Shown here: positions 1 to 5,928 of the stretch, in pieces
Position numbering within the stretch: position 1 is the stretch's first letter
Layout of the letters: each line of letters begins with the position of its first letter
NCBI GenBank assembly: GCA_017999075.1
Contig: JAGOBX010000248.1
Span: 1 to 5,928, forward strand
Direction of reading: 5' to 3'
Source: JAGOBX01 sp017999075 [NCBI: Candidatus Babelota bacterium]
GTDB lineage: Bacteria > JAGOBX01
Length of the DNA stretch: 5,928 nucleotides
Program-made: the position numbers and the translations under genes
Notes under the pieces: model-generated
Seen by the model: the letters and a program-made list of their open reading frames with translations, nothing else
Told to the model about the DNA's origin: nothing
The model's database searches: none

Positions 1-188
1 AAATAATCGGGCATATAATGTCTCACATTCTTTTATCAGTTATTTTTATAATTTTCATAACGCCCATTGCAATATTTTATAAAATTTTAAATAAACAATT
101 TTTCAGGTTTAATAATAATTACGACACCTATTGGGTTAAAAGAAAATCCATAGATTTTACAATAGAAAATTATAAAAGGCAGTATTAA
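1..188 (+). CDS. SxtJ family membrane protein, C-terminal fragment (5' end outside window)
   Basis: The gene is open from the left edge (first whole codon at 3) to TAA at 186-188, giving the last 61 residues. Residues 9-29 of the fragment are a hydrophobic membrane segment containing the ITPIA turn. A short polar stretch follows, then a Y-W-V-K-R motif (43-47) and a basic tail ending in KRQY. This layout (last helix with a TP pair, then an aromatic YW motif and a basic end) matches the end of SxtJ-family proteins, small membrane proteins named from the saxitoxin cluster and commonly encoded next to NodU/CmcH-type carbamoyltransferases. The biochemical role is not established. Its stop codon directly abuts the ATG of the carbamoyltransferase, so the two are almost certainly co-transcribed and probably translationally coupled. 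The family call rests on the tail motif plus the neighbour; the N-terminal part cannot be seen. Confidence 0.78.
   Translation, partial: IIGHIMSHILLSVIFIIFITPIAIFYKILNKQFFRFNNNYDTYWVKRKSIDFTIENYKRQY
174..179 (+). promoter_or_regulatory. Ribosome binding site of the carbamoyltransferase, inside the sxtJ-like gene
   Basis: AAAAGG lies 9 bases before the ATG at 189, within the last codons of the upstream gene. With the abutting stop and start (TAAATG, 186-191) it favours translational coupling between the two proteins. Confidence 0.6.
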
Positions 189-1982
189 ATGTATATTTTA
201 GGAATAAGTTGTTTTTATCATGACTCTGCTGCGGCTATAATAAAAGACGGCAGTCTTATAACCACAGTTCAAGAAGAAAGATTCTCCAGAATAAAAAATG
301 ACGGGGCTTTTCCATCAGCAGCCATTGATTTTTGTCTTAAATCTGCAGGTATCACTTCCAAAGAATTGGATTACGTGGTTTTTTATGAAAAACCTATGCG
401 TAAATTTGACCGCCTGCTTCGAACAATTATAAATTTCTATCCTAAAACATTGAACTTATTTTGTAAATCTATGATTTCAATGATGAAAGAAAAAATATGG
501 ATAAAATATATAATTAACGAAAAACTTGAAGTGCCTCTCGAAAAAATTCTGTTTACAGATCATCATGAATCGCATGCTGCAGCATCTTTTTATTGTTCTC
601 CATTTGAAGATGCCGCAATATTAACTGTTGACGGAGTGGGAGAATGGACAACTGCCGCCTATGGCACCGGACATTCATTCTGGAAAGAAAATTCCGCTGA
701 TAAAAATTATATAAAATTAGAAAAAGAACTCCATTTCCCTATTTCATTAGGATTATTATATTCTGTTATAACAGCATACCTCGGATTTGAAGTTAATGAA
801 GGCGAATATAAAGTAATGGGTATGGCTCCTTACGGAAAACCATTATATACCGAAAAAATAAAAAAAATGCTGAAAATCAAAGACGACGGAAGCTTCACTA
901 TTGACGAATCATATTTGAAATATCATTTTCACACTATGGAATCGTATTCAGAAAAACTCGTTGAACTTTTCGGACCGCCACGCAACAGAAAAGACAGATT
1001 TGTTACAAAACAGACTTCTTTATATGATGATGTAAAACCTGCTACTGAAGAAGAAATGAATAAAAACCAGTATTATGCAGATATTGCGTCAAGTATTCAG
1101 GCTGTTACAGAAGAAATTCTTTTAAAAATGTCTAAGTTTATATTTAAAGAAACAGGTAAAAAAAACCTTTGTATATCAGGCGGAGTCGGATTAAACAGCG
1201 TCGCAAATTTTAAAATACTTAAACAGGCAGGGTTTGAAAATGTCTACATACAGCCTGCTGCCGGAGACGCAGGCGGAGCTCTCGGCGCTGCATTGTTCGC
1301 TTACCATTCTCTTTTAAATAAACCCAGAAAATTCATTATGGAACATTGTTATTGGGGCGAAAAATACAGCGATAATGATATAGAAACATTTTTAAAATCA
1401 AAAAACATCAAATTTCAAAAAATATCGGACGATGAACAATTATTCGATAAAGTTACAGACTTACTTATAAAGGGAAATGTCATTGGATGGTTTCAAAATG
1501 AATTCGAATGGGGGCCGCGGGCTTTAGGAAACAGATCTATTCTCGGAGATCCGAGACGCGAAGATATGAAAGATATAATTAACATTAAAATAAAATTCAG
1601 AGAACCGTTCAGACCTTTTGCTCCTTCAGTTCTTGATGACCGTGCAGAAGAATTTTTTGATTTTGACGGGGTGGAAAAACAATATCCTCCGAGGTTTATG
1701 CTTATGGTATGTCCTGTAAAAAAAGAAAAACACAGCGTTTTGCCTGCAATAACGCATGTTGACGGTTCAGGCAGACTTCAAACAGTAATAAAAAAACACA
1801 ATCCGCGATATTACAGACTCATAGAGCGCTTTGGAGAAAAAACAGGAGTTCCTGTAATTATAAATACGTCATTTAATTTAAAAGGCGAACCTATAGTAAA
1901 TACTCCTGCTAATGCTTATTCAACTTTCAGCAATAGCGGAATGGATGTGCTTGTTTTACAAAACTATCTGATTCTAAAATAA
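189..1982 (+). CDS. NodU/CmcH/TobZ-family O-carbamoyltransferase
   Basis: 597 residues, a normal full length for the family. These soluble enzymes move a carbamoyl group from carbamoyl phosphate, via a carbamoyl-adenylate, to a hydroxyl of a sugar or natural product. The N-terminal Kae1-like domain opens with GISCFYHDSAA (5-15) and EERFSRIK (29-36). It carries the metal-binding HHESH motif (H125, H129), D148 in the VDGVGEW segment, GGVGLNS (331-337) and PAAGDAGGALG (356-366), where D360 is the likely third ligand. The YrdC-like C-terminal domain shows WGPRALGNRS (441-450), the FREPFRPFAPS segment (470-480) and NTSFNLKGEPIV (559-570), the usual signatures. All catalytic motifs look intact. The start is fixed by the family N-terminus at residue 3 and by AAGG at 176-179. 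It is flanked by sxtJ-like and DUF5989 genes. The acceptor cannot be told from this window; no glycosyltransferase, Nod or antibiotic gene is visible. Confidence 0.96.
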   Translation: MYILGISCFYHDSAAAIIKDGSLITTVQEERFSRIKNDGAFPSAAIDFCLKSAGITSKELDYVVFYEKPMRKFDRLLRTIINFYPKTLNLFCKSMISMMKEKIWIKYIINEKLEVPLEKILFTDHHESHAAASFYCSPFEDAAILTVDGVGEWTTAAYGTGHSFWKENSADKNYIKLEKELHFPISLGLLYSVITAYLGFEVNEGEYKVMGMAPYGKPLYTEKIKKMLKIKDDGSFTIDESYLKYHFHTMESYSEKLVELFGPPRNRKDRFVTKQTSLYDDVKPATEEEMNKNQYYADIASSIQAVTEEILLKMSKFIFKETGKKNLCISGGVGLNSVANFKILKQAGFENVYIQPAAGDAGGALGAALFAYHSLLNKPRKFIMEHCYWGEKYSDNDIETFLKSKNIKFQKISDDEQLFDKVTDLLIKGNVIGWFQNEFEWGPRALGNRSILGDPRREDMKDIINIKIKFREPFRPFAPSVLDDRAEEFFDFDGVEKQYPPRFMLMVCPVKKEKHSVLPAITHVDGSGRLQTVIKKHNPRYYRLIERFGEKTGVPVIINTSFNLKGEPIVNTPANAYSTFSNSGMDVLVLQNYLILK

Positions 1983-1983
1983 A

Positions 1984-1988
1984 AGAGG
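1984..1988 (+). promoter_or_regulatory. Ribosome binding site that fixes the long DUF5989 start
   Basis: AGAGG sits 8 bases before the ATG at 1997. This is the only in-frame ATG ahead of the conserved core of the small membrane protein, so the site supports the 81-residue form over a shorter one of about 47-50 residues. Confidence 0.65.
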
Positions 1989-1996
1989 TATTCCTG

Positions 1997-2242
1997 ATGA
2001 TAAATAAATTGAAAGAAAATATCGTATTGCTGATTTTGGTTATAGTATTAGGCGCATTTATTTTTTTTATAATAAAGTTCAGGAAACGTTTTGCAATCAT
2101 TAATGAATTTTTAACATTTTTGTGGAAAGAAAAAATGTGGTGGATGATACCACTTATACTTATACTGCTTGGTATGGGCATACTTATTTTCTTTGCTTCT
2201 TCTTCATCGGCTCTTGCGCCGTTTATTTATCCTTTGTTTTAA
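1997..2242 (+). CDS. DUF5989 family small membrane protein, N-terminally extended
   Basis: 81 residues. The C-terminal 47 (35-81) match the DUF5989 pattern: an EFLTFLW stretch, a basic K-E-K, tryptophans W48-W49, a membrane helix (about 50-67) and the highly characteristic end SSALAPFIYPLF. Members are usually only about 50 residues and commonly lie directly after SxtJ and a carbamoyltransferase, as here (14 bp after the enzyme's stop). Their function is unknown; a role as a membrane partner of the carbamoyltransferase is an inference from synteny. This copy has an added N-terminal segment: a short polar start, a hydrophobic helix (about 9-27) and a basic KFRKRF loop (27-32), giving two predicted membrane spans. 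The start has a good Shine-Dalgarno at 1984-1988, so the extension is probably real. Confidence 0.85.
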   Translation: MINKLKENIVLLILVIVLGAFIFFIIKFRKRFAIINEFLTFLWKEKMWWMIPLILILLGMGILIFFASSSSALAPFIYPLF

Positions 2243-2245
2243 TAT

Positions 2246-2267
2246 AAAAAATGATTATACATTTTTT
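2246..2267 (+). terminator. Weak A/T hairpin after the carbamoyltransferase cassette, possible terminator
   Basis: AAAAAATG (2246-2253) and CATTTTTT (2260-2267) are exact inverted repeats around a 6-base ATTATA loop, with the T run continuing to 2268. It begins 3 bases after the DUF5989 stop, where a terminator is expected. The stem has only one G-C pair, so it is unstable, and in DNA this A/T-rich it could be chance. Its symmetry would let it serve either strand, but no gene on the - strand needs it. Confidence 0.3.
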
Positions 2268-2312
2268 TAAATTAAAACTTAAAACCATAAAAATTTTTCA
2301 TTGTTATATTTT

Positions 2313-2319
2313 AAGGTGA
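2313..2319 (+). promoter_or_regulatory. Strong Shine-Dalgarno of the DUF486 gene
   Basis: AAGGTGA is close to the ideal anti-16S complement and lies 9 bases before the ATG at 2329. It is the clearest ribosome binding site in the window and supports an independently initiated gene after the 86-bp gap. I could not identify a convincing promoter in that gap. Confidence 0.75.
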
Positions 2320-2328
2320 AATAATAAT

Positions 2329-2721
2329 ATGACAAAAACGATTATATTATTAAGCATATCAAATATTTTTATGACATTCGCCTGGTATGGTCATTTAAAA
2401 CATAAAAATTCACCTTTATGGATTGCAATAATAATCAGCTGGCTGATAGCGTTTGTCGAATATTGTTTTCAGGTTCCGGCAAACAGAATCGGCCATAACT
2501 CAGGAATATCTGCAGCTCAATTAAAGATTTTGCAGGAAATAATAACCTTAATAATATTCTGTATTTTTTCAATAATGTATCTCGGCGAAAAAATCAGATG
2601 GAATTATATCGCCGGGTTTATTTTTATTATAATTGCTATTGTATTTGTTTTCTCATTCAATGATATGACTTTCTCCGATTTTCTCAATAAAAACTGGAAT
2701 AGAATAAAAAATATTCTATAA
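2329..2721 (+). CDS. DMT family protein, DUF486 (COG3169)
   Basis: 130 residues, mostly four hydrophobic membrane segments at about 3-20, 29-48, 66-84 and 92-110. The motifs are those of the DUF486 / DMT_6 family: SNIFMTFAWYGHLK (11-24), EYCFQVPANRIG (44-55), AQLKILQEIITL (63-74), YLGE (84-87) and RWNY (90-93). The family is a short, four-helix branch of the drug/metabolite transporter superfamily and by analogy could work as a dimer in the inner membrane; no substrate is established. Members usually end soon after the fourth helix. This one carries about 20 further polar residues (111-130), rich in N and K, probably cytoplasmic. The start has a strong Shine-Dalgarno. The stop lies 8 bp before the next gene, suggesting shared transcription, though a functional link to that gene is not evident. 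Confidence 0.93.
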   Translation: MTKTIILLSISNIFMTFAWYGHLKHKNSPLWIAIIISWLIAFVEYCFQVPANRIGHNSGISAAQLKILQEIITLIIFCIFSIMYLGEKIRWNYIAGFIFIIIAIVFVFSFNDMTFSDFLNKNWNRIKNIL

Positions 2722-2729
2722 TTAAATTT

Positions 2730-5351
2730 ATGTGTAATATAAAACCAAGCACAGGTATAGAATCACTAGACGGCATATTAAACGGCATACGTTTTGGAGA
2801 TAATATAGTTTGGCAGGTCGATACTATAGAAGATTATATTTCTATAGTCATTCCTTATTGCAGATACGCAAAACAGAACGGAAAAAAAATAGTATATTTC
2901 AGGTTTGCCGACCACAAAGAACTTATATCCGGCGATGAAGATAATGTTATAATTCACAGACTGAATCCGAGAGAAGGGTTTGAGCAATTCATCACAGAGG
3001 TTCACCGAATAATCGAAAAAACAGGAAAATACGGGTTTTACTTGTTTGATTCATATTCTGAACTTACGCTTGACTGCTACAGCGACAGAATGCTTGGAAA
3101 TTTTTTTATACTGACATGCCCGTATTTATATGAACTGGAAACAGTGGCTTATTTTTCAATTTACAGAAATCATCATTCATACCACGCTGTTTTACCTATA
3201 AAACAGACTACTCAGTTATTTATTGACATATATAAATATAATAATGATCTTTACGCCCATCCGTTAAAGGTTGACGGCAGATTTTCATCAACTATGTTTA
3301 TGATGCACAAAAATATAAATGGTATATTCACTCCTATAAAAGACAGTCCGAGCATTTCAGAAGTTTTGAATTCTACTCCCTGGCCCGGACTTCAATCCGC
3401 TTCATACCGTATGATAGGTCCCTGGGACAAAAAATTCATGCAAGCAGAAGCTATGGTGGAAGCTGAAAAAATACAATGCGTATGCAACCCTGAAAATATG
3501 CACAATTATTTTTATAAACTTATGACTTTGCTGATTTCAAAAGAAAAACAGATTCTTGATCTTGCTGATAAATATATTGTCTTGAAAGATATTATATATA
3601 TATGGAAACGAATGATAGGAACAGGCATGATAGGAGGCAAGACAGTAGGTATGCTTCTTGCCCGCGCCATTCTTATAAAAAAAAATCCGAGATGGGAAAA
3701 ATTACTCGAACCGCACGATTCTTTTTTCATAGGATCTGACGTGTTTTATTCCTATCTTGTTTACAACAAGTGCTGGCTTATACGCCAAAAACAGAAAAAA
3801 CAGGAAAGTTTTCTTGAAGATATTGATAAAGCTCAAGACAGAATTTTAAACGGAGAATTTCCGGATTATATAATAAAACGTTTTTCTGATATACTTGATT
3901 ATTACGGACAATCTCCTATCATTGTCAGATCAAGCAGTCTGCTTGAAGATAATTTCGGCAATGCTTTTGCCGGAAAATATGAAAGCGTATTCTGCGCTAA
4001 TCAGGGAGATTTGCAGGATAGATTAAACGAATTTATCAAAGCTGTAAAAATAATTTATGCAAGCGCTATGAGTGAAACCGCATTAAATTACAGAAAAAGA
4101 CGCGGTGTTCTTGAAAAAGACGAACAGATGGCCTTGCTTGTCCAGCGTGTTTCAGGCACACATTATAATGACATGTTTTTTCCGCATTTATCAGGCGTAG
4201 GGTTTTCCTACAATCCTTATGTATGGAACGAAAACATTGATCCTGAAGCAGGAATGATACGTATCGTATTCGGGCTCGGTACACGCGCAGTTGACAGAGC
4301 AGATGACGACTACACAAGAGTTATTGCTTTAAACGCTCCTGATTTAAGACCGGAAGCAGATTTTTCAAAAGTAAAAAAGTATGCCCAGCGCAGATTTGAT
4401 TATATTGATTTGAAAGATAACAAATTTAATTCAGGGTATTTTATTGATATGGTAAAAAAATGTCCTGAACTTCAACCCGAAATGTTCGCAACTCCTGATT
4501 ATGATAATGATTCGTATTATTATGGTGAATATAATAATCAGATAAAACCCTGGGTATTGACATTTGATTCCATATTTCAGGACACTGATTTAATTAATGA
4601 TATAAAAGAAATGTTTAAAATTTTGAAAGAAACTTACAATCAGAACGTTGATGTGGAATTCGCGGTCAACTTCGATAACAATAACGGTTATAAAATAAAC
4701 CTTCTTCAATGCCGGCCTCTTCAAGTAACAAGACAGGATGGAACATATAACGGCGGTTTTGCCGAACCTGATTATAAAGATATAATTTTAAAAACTAATA
4801 GCGGAATTGTCGGACACAGCAGAATTATTCCGATAGATATAATAATTTATGTCGTCCCTGAAATATACGGATTGCTTAATGAAAATGACAGATATTCAAT
4901 AGCCAGGCTTATAGGAAAAATCACTCATAATGTAAATATAAATAACGATAAAAACATTATGATGTTCGGTCCTGGCAGATGGGGAACCAGCATGCCGTCG
5001 CTTGGAGTACCTGTATCATTCAATGAAATAAACAATGTTTCAGTGTTGTGTGAAATAGATTCTATGCACGAAGGATTAGTCCCTGATTTGTCTCTTGGCA
5101 CGCATTTTTTCAACGAAATGGTAGAAATGAATATGCTATATCTTGCATTTTTTAAAAATAAAACAGGAAATTTGATTAACGATAATTTTTTCAATGAAAT
5201 AACAAATAATCTGAATGACATTATGCCTGAAGAAAAAAAATGGGAGCACGCAGTAAAAATAATGTTCACTTCGAAATTATCTGAAAATAAAAAAATATTT
5301 TTAAATGCAGATTCGTTTAAACAAAAATGCATTTTATTTGAAAAAAAATAA
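2730..5351 (+). CDS. PEP/pyruvate-binding (PPDK_N ATP-grasp) protein with degenerate KaiC-like N-domain, no phosphohistidine domain
   Basis: 873 residues, three regions. (1) 1-200 resembles a KaiC/RecA fold: STGIESLDGILNG (7-19), then GDNIVWQVD (23-31) where a Walker A loop would stand, and a Walker-B-like FYLFDSYSEL (103-112); no GxxxxGK[ST] is present. (2) About 295-665 is the ATP-grasp domain of pyruvate phosphate dikinase / PEP synthase: IGGKTVG (301-307), VRSSSLLEDN (399-408), FAGKYESVF (413-421), DVEFAV (641-646) and LLQCRPLQ (658-665). K304, R400, D641, E643, Q660 and R662 line up with the family's ATP-site residues. (3) 675-873 has GHS (695-697), FGPGRWGTS (746-754) and LGTHFF (789-794), shared with similar uncharacterised proteins. 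Neither the swivel domain with its phospho-histidine nor the TIM-barrel PEP domain is seen, so it should not be named ppsA or ppdK. Soluble; substrate unknown. The ATG lacks a clear Shine-Dalgarno, but the conserved N-terminus starts at residue 7. Confidence 0.88.
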   Translation: MCNIKPSTGIESLDGILNGIRFGDNIVWQVDTIEDYISIVIPYCRYAKQNGKKIVYFRFADHKELISGDEDNVIIHRLNPREGFEQFITEVHRIIEKTGKYGFYLFDSYSELTLDCYSDRMLGNFFILTCPYLYELETVAYFSIYRNHHSYHAVLPIKQTTQLFIDIYKYNNDLYAHPLKVDGRFSSTMFMMHKNINGIFTPIKDSPSISEVLNSTPWPGLQSASYRMIGPWDKKFMQAEAMVEAEKIQCVCNPENMHNYFYKLMTLLISKEKQILDLADKYIVLKDIIYIWKRMIGTGMIGGKTVGMLLARAILIKKNPRWEKLLEPHDSFFIGSDVFYSYLVYNKCWLIRQKQKKQESFLEDIDKAQDRILNGEFPDYIIKRFSDILDYYGQSPIIVRSSSLLEDNFGNAFAGKYESVFCANQGDLQDRLNEFIKAVKIIYASAMSETALNYRKRRGVLEKDEQMALLVQRVSGTHYNDMFFPHLSGVGFSYNPYVWNENIDPEAGMIRIVFGLGTRAVDRADDDYTRVIALNAPDLRPEADFSKVKKYAQRRFDYIDLKDNKFNSGYFIDMVKKCPELQPEMFATPDYDNDSYYYGEYNNQIKPWVLTFDSIFQDTDLINDIKEMFKILKETYNQNVDVEFAVNFDNNNGYKINLLQCRPLQVTRQDGTYNGGFAEPDYKDIILKTNSGIVGHSRIIPIDIIIYVVPEIYGLLNENDRYSIARLIGKITHNVNINNDKNIMMFGPGRWGTSMPSLGVPVSFNEINNVSVLCEIDSMHEGLVPDLSLGTHFFNEMVEMNMLYLAFFKNKTGNLINDNFFNEITNNLNDIMPEEKKWEHAVKIMFTSKLSENKKIFLNADSFKQKCILFEKK

Positions 5352-5928
<577 letters not shown>

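Noticed and set aside
1927-2181. 84-residue open frame on the - strand across the carbamoyltransferase/DUF5989 junction
   Set aside because: Overlaps two recognised genes on the other strand and its hydrophobic look mirrors the membrane protein opposite.
2289-2298. AAAAATTTTT palindrome in the gap before the DUF486 gene as a terminator
   Set aside because: It has no loop and no G-C pair, so it cannot form a useful RNA hairpin; expected by chance in this composition.
2302-2310. Extended -10 like TGTTATATT upstream of the DUF486 gene
   Set aside because: Transcription from it would start near 2317, inside the Shine-Dalgarno at 2313-2319, removing a strong ribosome binding site; no -35 box is present either.
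4925-5332. 135-residue open frame on the - strand within the ATP-grasp gene
   Set aside because: It lies wholly antisense to a conserved coding region, has no family resemblance and no ribosome binding evidence; it is a shadow of the low-GC codon use.

Overview
The window is low-GC bacterial DNA (about one third G+C by eye) with every recognisable gene on the + strand. It holds four complete genes and two cut by the window edges. The proteins point to a bacterium that makes carbamoylated metabolites or surface glycans and has an NADP-type glutamate dehydrogenase. The mix of families occurs in several Gram-negative phyla, often anaerobic lineages, and the sequence alone does not fix the phylum. 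I see no rRNA, tRNA, CRISPR array, transposase or attachment site.

Layout. 1-188: the C-terminal end of an SxtJ-family membrane protein. 189-1982: a complete NodU/CmcH/TobZ-type O-carbamoyltransferase whose ATG directly abuts the sxtJ stop codon. 1997-2242: a small DUF5989 membrane protein with an extra N-terminal hydrophobic segment. These three form a compact cassette of a kind found in carbohydrate and natural-product clusters. A weak A/T hairpin follows it. 2329-2721: a four-helix DUF486 (DMT_6, COG3169) membrane protein with a strong Shine-Dalgarno. 2730-5351: an 873-residue protein with a degenerate KaiC/RecA-like N-terminal domain, a PPDK/PEP-synthase-type ATP-grasp domain and a conserved C-terminal module, but no phosphohistidine swivel domain. 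5352-5456: a very A/T-rich spacer. 5457-5928: the first 157 codons of gdhA, NADP-specific glutamate dehydrogenase.

How they fit together. The first three genes probably act as one unit: a soluble carbamoyltransferase with two small membrane partners, moving a carbamoyl group from carbamoyl phosphate to an unknown hydroxyl acceptor, perhaps at the inner membrane. The DUF486 gene and the ATP-grasp gene are 8 bp apart and probably co-transcribed, but no shared function is evident. gdhA probably has its own promoter and is ordinary nitrogen metabolism. The item most worth a second look is the 873-residue protein: its ATP-site residues look intact while the domain that normally accepts the phosphoryl group is missing.
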